In this document: positions 31,702 to 42,744 of the stretch, one piece after another
How positions within the stretch are numbered: position 1 is the stretch's first letter
Layout: every line of letters begins with the position of its first letter
DNA from: Triticum aestivum
Lineage: Eukaryota; Streptophyta; Magnoliopsida; Poales; Poaceae
Assembly (NCBI RefSeq): GCF_018294505.1
Contig: NC_057795.1
Span: forward strand, 525,827,184-525,891,183
DNA: 64,000 bases
Direction: 5' to 3'
Program-made: the position numbers and the translations under genes
The notes under the pieces: model-generated
What the model was told of the DNA's origin: nothing
Database searches by the model: none
What the model saw: the letters and a program-made list of their open reading frames with translations, nothing else

Positions 31702-33107
31702 TGATAACCCACAAGTATAGGGGATCGCAACAGCTTTCGAGGGTAGAGTATTCAACCCAAATTTATTGATTCGACACAAGGGGAGCCAAAGAATATTCTC
31801 AAGTATTAGCAGTTGAGTTGTCAATTCAACCACACCTGGATAACTTAGTATCTGCATCAAGGAATTTAGAAGTAAAGTAGTATGCTAGTAATGGTAATAG
31901 TGGAAAAAGTAACAATATCAGTTTTGTAGTAATTGTAACAGTAGCAACGGAAAAGTAAATAAGCAAAGCACAATATGTGAAAAGGTCGTAGGCATTGGAT
32001 CAGTGATGGATAATTATGTCGTATGCGATTCCTCATGTAATAGCTATAACCTAGGGTGACACAGAACTAGCTCCAGTTCATCAATGTAATGTAGGCATGT
32101 ATTCCGAATATAGTCATACATGCTTATGGAAAAGAACTGCATGACATCTTTTGTCCTACCCTCCCGTGGCAGCGGGGTCCTAGTGAAAACTAAGGGATAT
32201 TAAGGCCTCCTTTTAATAGAGTACCGGACCAAAGCATTAACAAATAGTGAATACATGAACTCCTCAAACTACGATCATCACCGAGAAGTATCCCGATTAT
32301 TGTCACTTCGGGGTTGTCGGATCATAACACATAATAGGTGACTATAGACTTGCAAGATAGGATCAAGAACTCACATATATTCATGAAAACATAATAGGTT
32401 CAGATCTGAAATCATGGCACTCGGGCCCTAGTGACAAGCATTAAGCATAGCAAAGTCATAGCAACATCAATCTCACAACATAGTGGATACTAGGGATCAA
32501 ACCCTAACAAAACTAACTTGATTACATGGTAAATCTCATCCAACCCATCACCATCCAGCAAGCCTACGATGGAATTACTCACGCACGGCGGTGAGCATCA
32601 TGAAATTGGTGATGGAGGATGGTTGATGATGACGACAGCGACGAATCCCCCTCTCCGGAGCCTCGAATGGACTCCAGATCAGCCCTCCCGAGAAAGATTA
32701 GGGCTTGGTGGCCGCTCCGCATCGTAAAACGTGATGAAACTTTCTCTCTAATTTTTTTTCTCTGTGAAACGAAATATATGGAGTTGGAGTTTAGGTCGAT
32801 GGAGCATCAGGGGGCCCACGAGATAGGGGGCGCGCCCAGGGAGAGGGGGCGCGCCCTCCACCCTCGTGGACAGGGTGTGGGCCCCTGACATTGATTCTTT
32901 TGCCAATATTTTTTATATTTTCCAAAAGTTATCTCCGTGGATTTTCAGGTCATTCCGAGAACTTTTGTTTTCTGCACATTAAACAACACCATGGCAGTTC
33001 TGCTGAAAACAGCATCAGTCCAGGTTAGTTTCATTCAAATCATGCAAGTTAGAGTCCAAAACAAGAGCAAAAGTGTTTGGAAAAGTAGATACGTTGGAGA
33101 CGTATCA
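31702..33107 (-). repeat. 5' LTR of GYP-B
   Basis: 1,406 bp; on the minus strand it starts TGATACGTCTCCAACG and ends GGGTTATCA. It is the partner of 17351-18756. Its left boundary on the minus strand interrupts GYP-A pol just after the residues HYFWDD. Confidence 0.88.
32815..32869. repeat. GC-rich hairpin box, copy 4 (GYP-B 5' LTR)
   Basis: Same motif and position within the LTR as copy 2, running CCCACGAG to CTCGTGG with two GCGCGCC cores. Confidence 0.75.
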
Positions 33108-35058
33108 GTCATCCCAGAAGTAATGTCTTAAATCATAGAAAAACTTTTTTCTTTTGTTGGTATGTGAAACTAGGTGGTATGAATTTAGCAACAATGTAAT
33201 TAGCATAATCAGCATTCCATGGAGCAATACGAGAAGCATTTATGATAGCTAATTGTTCATCAGGAAAGCTATCATCAATAGGTAGTGGGTCATCAAGAAC
33301 ATTCTCTAACCTAGACAAGTTGTCTGCAACGGGGTTATCAGCTCCCTTTCTATCAATAATATGCAAATCAAATTCTTGTAGCAAGAGAACCCATCTAATA
33401 AGTCAAGGTTTAGCATCTTTCTTTCCATAAGATATTAATAGCAGCATCATCAGTGTGAATATTTACTTTAGAATCAACAATATAAGGCCTGAACTTATCA
33501 CAAGAAAATACAACTGCTAAGAATTCTTTTTCATAGTAGCATAATTTCTCTGGGCAGTGTCTAGAGTTTTACTAGCATATTGAATAACATTTAGTTTCTT
33601 ATCAACTCTTTGTCCTAGAATAGCACCTACGGCATAATCACTAGCATCACACATAATTTCAAAGGGTAAATTCCAATCAGGTGGCTAAACAATAGGTGCA
33701 GAAATTAAAGCTTTCTTAAGTATTTCAAATGCTTCTACACAATCATCATCGAAGACAAAAGGAATATCTTTTTGTAAGAGATTAGTCAGAGGCCTGGAAA
33801 TTTTTGAGAAGTCCTTAATGAACCTCCTATAAAAACCGGCATGACCAAGGAAACTTGTTATACATTTAATGTCCTTGGGTCACGACATCTTTTCAATTGC
33901 ATCAACTTTAGCTTTATCAACTTCAATACCTCTTTCAGAAATTTTATGCCCCAAGACAATGCCTTCATTAACCATAAAGTGGCACTTCTCCCAATTCAAA
34001 ACAAGACAAGTATCTTCGCATTTCTGCAAAACTCGTTCAAGGTTGCTCAAACAATCATCGAAAGAGGATCCATAAATGGAGAAATCATCCATGAATACCT
34101 CACAAATCTTTTCACAAAAGTGAGAGAATATAGCCATCATGCATCTTTGAAAGGTAGTAGGTGCATAACATAAACCAAAAGGCATACGTCTATAAGCAAA
34201 AGTACCGAAAGGGCAAGTAAAAGTGGTATTTTCTTGATCCTCTACTGACACAGGTATTTGAGAGAAACCAGAGTAACCATCTACAAAGCAAAAATGTGTA
34301 TGTTTGGATAGTCTTTCTAGCATTTGATCAATAAAAGGTAAAGGGTAATGATCCTTTTTAGTACCTTTATTTAATTTGCGGAAATCAATTACCATCCTAT
34401 AACCTGTAATATTTCTTTGCGGGATCAATTCATCTTTATCATTAGGAACGACAGTAATACCTTCCTTCTTAGGGACACAATGGACATGACTTACCCACTG
34501 ACTATCAGCAATAGGATAAATTATACCTGCCTCGAGGAGCTTTAGTATTTCCTTTCTTACCACTTCTTTCATCTTAGGATTTAACCGTCGTTGGTGATCA
34601 ATAAGTGGTTTGGCGTCTTCCTGCAATTTTATTTTGTGTTGGCAAAAAGTGGGACTAATGCCCTTAAGATCATCAAGAATATATCCAATAGCAGCACGGT
34701 GCTTCTTCAGAGTTTTCAATAATCTTTCCTCTTCCTGCTCTGAAAGGTTAGCACTAATAATAACAAGATAGATCTTCTTTTCATCAAGATAAGCATATTT
34801 AAGAGTATCAGGTAATGGTTTAAGCTCAAACACGGGATCACCCTTGGGTGGAGGAGGATCCCCTAGGATTTCAACAGGCAAGTTGTGTTTCAAAATAGGT
34901 CCCTGTTTAAAGAATACTTCATCTATTTCCCTTCTTTCAATCATAAACATATCATTTTCATGGTCTAGCAAATATTGTTCTAAAGGATCAGTAGGAGGCA
35001 CGGCAATAGAAGAAAGACCAATAATTTCATCCTTACTAGGCAATTCTTTATCATGAGG
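33108..35058 (-). pseudogene. RT and RNase H of GYP-A
   Basis: RT is one long minus-strand frame, 35043-33880: NPKMKEVVRKEILKLLEAG, GYRMVIDFRKLNKGTKKD, FCFVDGYSGFSQIPV, RRMPFGLCYAPTTFQR, and a catalytic FMDD (in CEVFMDDFSIYG). The RNase H part (33879-33133) is recognisable ([64 protein letters not shown]) but carries several stops, some where C-to-T explains TAG or TGA. At the left it ends at HYFWDD, where GYP-B begins. It would copy the element's RNA. The RT core looks intact. Confidence 0.87.
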
Positions 35059-35537
35059 TTATCTACGAAGTTTAGCAAAGTTAAACTCATGAGATATATC
35101 TCCCAAACCAATAGTAACAACATCCTTTTCGCAATCTATCCTAGCATTAATAGTATTCAAGAAGGGTCTACCAAATATAATGGGACAAAAGTCATCTTGT
35201 GGGGAACCAAGAACAAGAAAATCAGCAGGATATTTAACTTTCCCACACAAGACTTCAACATCTCTAACAATCCCAACTGGTGAAATAGTATCTCTGTTGG
35301 CAAGCTTAATTGTAACATCAATTTCTTCTCTCTCAGTAGGTGCAATGTCATGCATAATTTCATTGTATAAGGAATGAGGTATTGCACTGGAACTAGCACC
35401 TATATCACATAAGCCATGATAACAATGATCTCCTATTTTAACAGAAATAGCAAGCATGCCTACAATAGGTCTATGTTTCTTAGCATCAGGTCTAGCAATT
35501 CTAGCAGCTGCATCATAGAAATAAATAACATGCCCAT
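35059..35537 (-). pseudogene. Protease region of GYP-A (left of TAT-2)
   Basis: On the minus strand the frame encodes MLAISVKIGDHCYHGLCD, IGASSSAIPHSLYNEI and PIIFGRPFLNTINARIDCE, an aspartic-protease-like fold with Asp-Ile-Gly-Ala at the active-site position. It ends at TAA 35059-35061, which a C-to-T change in CAA would explain, since RT continues in frame a few codons later. TAT-2 separates it from gag at 47802; the linker reads LADNIDG on one side and HVIYFYDAA on the other. Confidence 0.8.
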
Positions 35538-36454
35538 TGTCGGTGTACTAGAGTAGGGGTACCCTAGTATCCCGAACTTGTGCACGGGCAGTCGCGGCAC
35601 CCCGCGGCAAGGCTTGCCGGGTGACCGCCAAGGTCCTCCGTGGTTCCTTTGGAGCCATTCAAGAACAAAGTATTCAAGCCAAGGAGACAAGACCCCGGCA
35701 AGAGGAGCTTGCCGGGAAGGCCAACCAAGGCATCTCAAGGAACTTGCCGCGATGCGCCATGCGTCCCGGCAAGGCCCGGTGGGCGACAAGCTTCCGGACG
35801 CGACAAGCCAACGACCGCTGCAAGGTGCTTGCCACGGCAGGCTACCACTCTGTACCCGCGCTCCAGCACATCCACCAACGTGTCGCCCTGGGACCTTTCC
35901 AGGTGCGCGTGGCAAGAGGCTGTGCAGCCAGCGGTGCGAGGTGGCAAGCGACGCTAACAAGATTGCCATCGTGGCAAGCGGTGGCGTCCCTGACGGTCCC
36001 TTTTTACACTGTTTGGGCGACGCAGATGGGCATTTAATGCCTTTGTCCCCTGCCATCAGGGTTAGGTATGATACATTGTACAAGTAGTTGTACCAGCCGC
36101 AACAATTTTCCATTTTTACCCTTGCCTATGTTGCCACCTGTCGGTGACCCCTTGAGCATATAAAAGGAGGCCCATGCGCAACGTAGAGGGGGGTTGGAGG
36201 CCAGAAAACACTCACGCTCGGTCTCGTTAGCAGCTAGTGTGTACTGTAGCATTTAGCGCTCCCGAGCAAGAACACAATACAAATCAGACATGCAGCAGTA
36301 GGAGTATTATCTCTCCGAAGAGCTCCGAAGCTGGGTAAACCGCTCGTGTGCTTCGCCTCGATCTGCTCTTTGCGCGATCTCCGCCCCCCGCCGAATCGAA
36401 AGGGGCCCGGTCCGCCGGCCCCATAGGTGTCTGTGGATCAGTTCTCCCACGACA
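35538..36454 (+). repeat. 5' LTR of TAT-2
   Basis: 917 bp, from TGTCGGTGTACTAG to CTCCCACGACA. TATA box at 36159-36166. It is dense in CTTGCCG/CTTGTCG motifs and complements. Confidence 0.94.
36159..36166 (+). promoter_or_regulatory. LTR TATA box (TAT-2 5' LTR)
   Basis: TATAAAAG within GAGCATATAAAAGGAGGC, followed by a conserved stretch of about 290 bp to the LTR end. Likely promoter for the genomic RNA. Confidence 0.7.
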
Positions 36455-36457
36455 TCT

Positions 36458-36477
36458 TTGGCGCGCCAGGTAGGGGG
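36458..36477 (+). other. Primer-binding site of TAT-2
   Basis: TTGGCGCGCCAGGTAGGGGG begins 3 bp after the LTR end. This kind of site is common in cereal Tat elements; the tRNA was not assigned. It is absent in TAT-1. Confidence 0.7.
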
Positions 36478-36541
36478 CGTCGAGGCTGTGTGAACCTGAT
36501 CCGGCATTCACATGAGCTAGATCTTCATCGTCTTCATCGAC

Positions 36542-39321
36542 ATGCCACCGAAGAAGAAGGCTTCGGAGGTGGCTGCTCCGTCCACGTCGATCCGACCACC
36601 ACCAGAGCAAACGGGTGGTGGGGTAGACGCCGGCGGAAGAACGGACGTCAACGAGGGAGCTCACGGTGCTGCCAGGTCCAAGGACAAGGCTGCGCAGACT
36701 TCAGCGTCCGTACATGCACCGCGCCCATCTCAGGAGGCGCAGGACCGACAGCGTCATGGTACTCGCGGTACCATACGCTCATTGGACCAAGATCGAGCTG
36801 GTGGATCTCGGGGTGCTCAAGACCAGCATGCACGCCAACATGCTGGCACGAGCAAGACACGGTCGCCCGGACGGGATACTGCTCCTTCTAACATAGTTAG
36901 AAGTCCGAGCATATCCCGCTCCTCGCACCGTTCGCCACTGCCACCCACCACTCCAGCAGAAGCTTTGGCACGAGCTCAACTGCTCCTGGATTACCCTCCA
37001 ACGGCGGACAAGATCGACGAATGGAGGGCCACCATTCAGAGTCTCATCGGCTTCGCCAACGGCGACACACCACGGCAGCCGAGTACATCGCAGCCGCGGC
37101 AAGACTGCCAGGCACGAGCCGATGGCGACAAAACTGGTGGGGGTGCAACCACCATGCACTCTCCACCTTGAAGGCCAAGATCGCCGACTCGCCGGATCAA
37201 CCTCGACAGCGACTCCACCGCATCATCAGATCCACAAGCTCGTCACGATCAGCGCCAAGTTCTTCACGAACGACAGCAAGAGGACGCTCGTACTCGCATC
37301 GAGCGCCGAAGAGAAGCGCGGCGTCAAGCAGACCAGCGCGCTGGGCCCTCTGTCGACATGCACGCGCCAGGGGAACCAGGCGATCTGCCGTACGCGGTAG
37401 GTTGCCCTGCGTTCACTCGTGAGCTGCGGCAAGTCCAGTGGCCCAGCACGAAGAACTTCAAGCCAGACGTACCAGAGAAGTACGACGGCAAGTCGCATCC
37501 GTCGGAGTTCCTCAGCATCTACACCATCGCGGTGCAAGCTGCTAGGGGGCGGGACGACAAGATCCTTGCCAACTACTTCCCGTTGGTGCTCAAGCCCAAT
37601 GTCAGATCCTGGCTCATGCACTTGCCGGATAACTCCATATCTTCCTGGGCAGACCTATGCCATCAGTTTGTCGGCGCCTTTACAGGCGGCCACAAGCCTC
37701 ATGGCCAAGAGAGCGACCTTCATCTTCTTGCCCAGAAGGAAGGAGAGTCCCTGCGCAAGTACATTCAGAGATTCAGCCGTGTACAGCACAACATCCCAGA
37801 TGTCCACCCTGCCGTGATCATCAGCGCGTTCCATCAGAACGTGCGAAACTGCAGGATGCGGGAGGAGATGGCGATGTGCAAGATTAGAGACGTCAGTGAG
37901 CTATATGCCCTGGCCGACAAGTGTGCACGCGCTGAGGAAGGGAGGAAACTTCCCGGAGAGAATACAGGAGCAGGAGGATCTGATAGCGAGGATGCTGCCC
38001 CGGCAAAGAAGAGCCGACGGCGGAACAATAGGAAGAAGAAAGGAAAAGATGTACTAGTCGTTGAGCAGTCCGGCAACGGAGGTGGCGCCGAGAAAGCCAA
38101 AGCTGGTAGCCCCGGCGAGGCTGTGGCGGTCGCCGACAAGCAGGACGGCTCCAACAAGTAGTACTGCAAGATCCACCGCACCAAGGGCCATGACCTCCAA
38201 AGCTGCAAGAAGGTTGAGCAGCTTGTCGAGCAGCAAAAGGCTGAATACGAGCGACGCGACAAGGAGAAGGCCCAAGAAGGTGCTGGAGGAGCCGGCAAGA
38301 AACGCCCCGGCTGAGGAGGACGCCGCGGCAAGGCCAAGCAGCAGCAAGGAGACAGACCTCCCCGAGGCCGCGACAAGGATGAAGACGACGACGACAATGA
38401 AGATATGGATGATGACGAGACCGATGAGCAGGAGTTCCAGAAAGCCACAGAGGTCCTGTGCATTGACGGCGGTGCTTCTCTGCATACTTCACACCGCCAG
38501 CTCAAGCAGTGGGTGCGGGAAGTCAATGCGTCAGAACCACCCGTTGAGTCACGCAAGCCTCTGAAATGGTCCAGCACGCCTATCATCTTTGATATTGAGG
38601 ACCACCCTGATCGCATAACTGCGGTCGGGTGCTTGCCGATGTTGGTTTCACCAACTATCCGCAACCTGAAGGTCACTAAGATGCTAGTTGACGGCGGGGC
38701 CGGCTTGAACCTGATCTCCTCTGCGGTACTCCAGAAACTCCAGATCCCTGACAGCGAGCTCGAAGAGACCGGCACATTCCAAGGAATCAATCCGGGAAGG
38801 AGCAAGCCGAAGGGAAAGATTACGTTGCCGGTGACATTTGGTAGCGAGTTGAACTTCAGGACTGAGAGGGTCACTTTTGACGTTGCTGATTTTCCATTGC
38901 CTTACAATGGGATACTCGGCCGTCCAGCGCTCGCCAAATTCATGGCAGCCTCTCACTACGCATACAACATGTTGAAGATGCCAGGCCCGATAAGTGTCAT
39001 CTCTGTCCCTGGCGACAAGAAGGATGCTCTTATCTGCGCCGACAAGATCTACCGGGAAGCAGCAGCCGCAACAGGTCGCAACTCACTTGCCGTTGAAGCT
39101 CCCGGGGGGAAGAAGAAGACCAAGTCCGGCAAGAGTTCTGATGCCCACTCCGGCAAGCGCACCTCTTCGGAGTGCTGCGCTACCGTCGAGGACGCACCAT
39201 CGAGCTCCACCGGCAAGCATAAGAAGGCAATTGCAGCTCCGCCAGAGACCAAGAAGGTGTCCGCCAAGGAGGATGGCACTGGTGTACCTTCACCATCAGT
39301 GCCACTCTCGACCCTAAATAG
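36542..39321 (+). pseudogene. gag-protease of TAT-2
   Basis: The start MPPKKKASEVAAPS is at 36542. Order: basic low-complexity N-terminus (to about residue 210), gag core near residues 310-420 (KYDGKSHPSEFLSIYTI, SWADLCHQFVGAFTGGHK), zinc-knuckle-like YCKIHRTKGHDLQSCKKV near residue 540, acidic linker, protease with MLVDGGAGLNLISS near residue 715 and NGILGRPALAKFMA. In-frame stops TGA 37169-37171, TAG 38159-38161 and TGA 38312-38314 all fit C-to-T changes of CGA, CAG and CGA. One base is missing near 39282 compared with TAT-1 (GGTGTACC for GGTGGTACC). TAG 39319-39321, between protease and RT, is shared with TAT-1. Confidence 0.85.
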
Positions 39322-42300
39322 GAAAGCGCGCTCGTTGCTTTCCTGCGGGCGAACGTCGACGTGTTTGCGTGGCAACCGTCTAACATCCCCGGTGTTCCCA
39401 GGAAAGTAATCGAGCACCATCTTGCCGTCTGTCCTCATGCGCGGCCCGTCAAGCAGAAGGTCAGGAAACAAGCAGTGGAGCGCCAAGAATTCATCGCAGA
39501 AGAAATCAAGAAGTTGGAAGCAGCAGGCCTTGTCAGAGGAGTGCTCCATCCTACGTGGTTGGCCAATCCTGTAGTCGTGCGCAAGGCAAACGGGAAATGG
39601 AGGCTTTGTATCGACTTTACCGATGTTAATAAAGCTTGTCCCAAAGTCCCACTTCCCTTGCCACGCATTGACCAGATTGTTGACTCCACAGCCGGATGTG
39701 ACTTGCTTTCATTTCTTGACGCATATTCAGGACATTAGATCTTCATGGCAGAAGAGGATGAGGAGAAGACCGCATTCATCACTCCATGTGGCACATACTG
39801 TTTCATACGGATGCCCTTCGGTTTAAAGAATGCTGGTTCAACATTTGCAAGGGTAGTCCATGACGCTTTTGAGCCACAAATGCACAGAAATGTGGAAGCC
39901 TACATGGATGACATAGTGGTCAAGAGCAAGGACAAGGCAACTCTGATTCAGGATTTAGACGAAACCTTTGCAAATCTGCGCAAGATCAACCTCAAGCTTA
40001 ACCCCGAGAAGTGTGTGTTTGGAGTCCCCTCCGGCAAGCTTCTCGGGTTCTTCGTGTCTCAGCGAGGAATTGAAGCCAATCCCGACAAGATTAAGGCCAT
40101 TGAGCAGATTGAAGCAACAAAGCGCGTCAAGGATGTACGAAGACTTGCCGGTTGCGTGGCTGCTCTCAGCAGGTTTATCTCTAAGTCTGCTGAGCGCGCC
40201 CTGCCGTTTTTCAAAATATTGAAAAAGGCAGGTCCAATGAAATGGACTCCGGAAGCGGAGGCTGCGCTGCAGGACTTAAAGAGATACCTGTCCTCCACTC
40301 CAACACTTGTCGCACCTAAGCCACAAGAGAAGTTGCTGCTGTATATAGCGGCAACCAATCAAGTGGTTAGTGCTGCGTTAGTAGCGGAGAGGGAGGCGGA
40401 TGATGAGACAACAACCACGACAGATGCATCCGGCGACAAGCAGGGGACTTCACCGACAAGCTCTGGTCGCAGTGAAGATGGATCTGCGCAGGCGCGTGAG
40501 GAGATACAGAAGAGAATGGTGCAGCGCCCAGTTTACTTTGTCAGTTCCCTTCTGCAGGGGGCTAGGTCAAGGTATTCTGGTGTGCAGAAATTGCTTTTCG
40601 GCCTTCTCATGGCCTCGAGAAAGCTGCGCCATTACTTCCAAGCACATGAGATCACAGTTGTCACTCGTTTTCTGCTAAAGAGGATACTGCAGAATCCAGA
40701 AGCAACAGGCAGGATTGTCGAGTGGGCACTGGAACTGTCAAGCTTTGGCCTCAAGTTTGAGAGCACTTCAACTATCCAAAGAAGAGCATTGGCAGAATTC
40801 ATAGCAGAATGGACGCCAACACCAGATGAAGAAATTCCAGAAACGAGCATTCCCGTCAAGGAAGCAAGCAAAGAGTGGTTGATGTACTTTGATGGTGCCT
40901 TCTTGCTGGAAGGCGCCGGTGCGGGCGTGCTACTTGTTACGCCCACCGGAGAGCACCTCAAGTACGTAGTCCAGATGCACTTTCCCAAGGAACAAGCAAC
41001 AAACAATACCGCAGAGAATGAAGGTTTGTTTGCCGGTTTCAGGATCGCAGCAGACCTTGGGATCAAGAAGCTCATTGTCATGGGTGACTCGCAGCTTGTC
41101 GTCCGCCAAGTGAACAAGAATTATCAGAGTCCGTTGATGGAAGCTTACGTTGATGAAGTGAGAAAGTTAGAAGAGCACTTTGACGGCCTACAGATGGAAC
41201 ATGTTCCAAGAGCTCAGAACGACATTGCCGATGGCCTGTCGAAGTGCGCCGCACTTAAGTTACCTGTGGAACCAGGGATCTTTGTGCTCGAACTGACTCA
41301 ACCGTCCGTAACGCCATCAACTGGGCAGAGCAAGAAGAGGAAGTTGATTTCTGGTGACTATTTTCCGGCAGAGCTCCCCGAAGCCGCCGCCAAGAAGGTC
41401 CCCAAGATCGACACCAAGAGTGCTGAGGAGCAGTCTGCTCCGGCAAGCCCTAGGGTTTGTTCCGTTGAAGCAGACGCTCCCGACAAGTTTTGCTCCGGCA
41501 AGCTTGCCGGGGAACGTCAAGCTCCGGCTGAGCCGCAGGTTCTCGCCGTAGAAGCAGATGTTCTCGCATCAGCATATGTGCCTTTAGTCCTTGTTGTCGA
41601 GCCGCAAGCTCCAGCATGGGCACAGCAGATTGTCCGTTTGCTTCAGACAGGAGAACTTCCCAAAGAGCAAGAAGAAGCGGAAAGAGTAGCCCGGCAGTCA
41701 AGTATGTACCAGTTTGTTGACAACACACTGTACAGAAGAAGACTCAACGGTGTGAAATTGAAGTGTATTCACTGGGAAGATGGACAAAAGTTGTTGGCAG
41801 AGATACATGGAGGCATATGTGGTCACCACATTGGCGCAAGAGCGCTTGCCGGCAAAGCATTCCGGCAAGGTTTCTTTTGGCCGACAGCCCTCCAGGATGC
41901 AACTGCACAAGTAACCAAGTGTGAAGCGTGCCAGTTCCATTCCAAGCAGATACACCAGCCAGCTCAAGCTCTCCAGACGATCCATTTATCCTGGCCATTT
42001 TTGGTCTGGGGGCTCGACATCCTCGGCCCCTTTCCCTGAGCTGTCGGGGGCTTTGAGTACTTGTAAGTTGCAATCGACAAGTTCACAAAGTGGCCGGAAG
42101 TGGAAGCAGTGAGGAAGGTGACAGCACAGTCAGCAGTCAAGTTCTTCAGGTCGATTGTTTGCCGCTTTGGGATCCCTAACAGGATCATCACCAACAACGG
42201 CACGCAATTCACGAGCCGCACCTTCATGCAGTACGTCCTAGATCTTGGCGCCAAGGTCTGCTTCGCTTCTCTTGCTCACCCGAGAAGCAACGGTCAAGCG

Positions 42301-42426
42301 GAGAGGTCAAATGATGAAGTGCTGTGCAGACTCAAGACCAGGACTTTCGACAGGCTGTGCAAGTGCGGAAAGAACTGGATTGAGGAGCTGCCGGTGGTTC
42401 TTTGGTCGACTAGGACTCGTAGCTAG
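39322..42426 (+). pseudogene. pol of TAT-2: RT, dual RNase H, truncated integrase
   Basis: RT: VFAWQPSNIPGVPRKVIEH, WRLCIDFTDVNKACP and YMDD at 39900-39911; a TAG near 39736 with a small deletion breaks the SFLDAYSG motif. A long open frame (39745-42039) covers the rest of RT, first RNase H (PVYFVSSLLQGARSRYSGV), Tat-type second RNase H (LMYFDGAFLLEGAGAG, GDSQLVVRQVNKNYQSP), a linker, and the integrase zinc finger (HGGICGHHIGARALAGK, KCEACQFHSKQ). The integrase core follows after a stop: VAIDKFTKW keeps its acidic residue but the second catalytic site reads TNNGTQF instead of TDNGTQF, and the frame ends at LWSTRTRS where about 880 bp are deleted relative to TAT-1. Non-functional integrase; RT/RNase H core nearly complete. 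Confidence 0.87.
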
Positions 42427-42744
42427 TTGCGCCCTTACTTTGTTTCGAGTCCGCTCAACAACTTAAGTGAGTTGGGACTAGTTGCGACAAGGTTTCTTGT
42501 CGGTAGCGGCACCGCCAGCAGGCTACTGACGTCCCGCACTCAACGCTCGCGGCTAAGGCGCCTGCACCGGCAAGTTCCCTAAAAGCGTAGGGCAAAAACA
42601 TACAAAGGAAGGAATCAAGTAAAGGAAATAACATAGCAATCGATACCCAAAATAAAGTTATATTACAAGATAGCTTGTCGCAGCTCTAATAGATTTTTCT
42701 CGTAACATGACCAGCAGCGACAAGAAAAGGAGAAAACGGGCGGC
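42427..42744. other. Residual spacer between truncated integrase and antisense gene in TAT-2
   Basis: It corresponds to about 8318-8655 of TAT-1 in reverse orientation. The deletion junction is near 42415, where integrase sequence meets ACTCGTAGCTAGTTGCG with at most 2 bp of shared sequence. No gene. Confidence 0.7.

Larger units (their letters stand above)
17351..33107 (-). mobile_element. GYP-B: non-autonomous Athila-like retrotransposon, LTR-to-LTR copy
   Basis: Two 1,406-bp LTRs (31702-33107 and 17351-18756) in the same orientation enclose, on the minus strand, a primer-binding site, gag-protease (31623-28807), a spacer, a late ORF (28026-20785, split by the CACTA element) and 3' noncoding DNA. 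No RT, RNase H or integrase is present between protease and late ORF, so it would depend on another element. LTR ends (TGATACGTC... and ...GGGTTATCA) and the primer-site context resemble GYP-A. Flanks do not show a matching 5-bp duplication (GTCAT at 33108 versus AATCT before 17351), in line with its 3' LTR being shared with a second partial copy to the left. Confidence 0.8.

Noticed and set aside
37834..38874. 346-codon minus-strand ORF in TAT-2
   Set aside because: Shadow of gag-protease on the plus strand, which carries the zinc knuckle and protease motifs.
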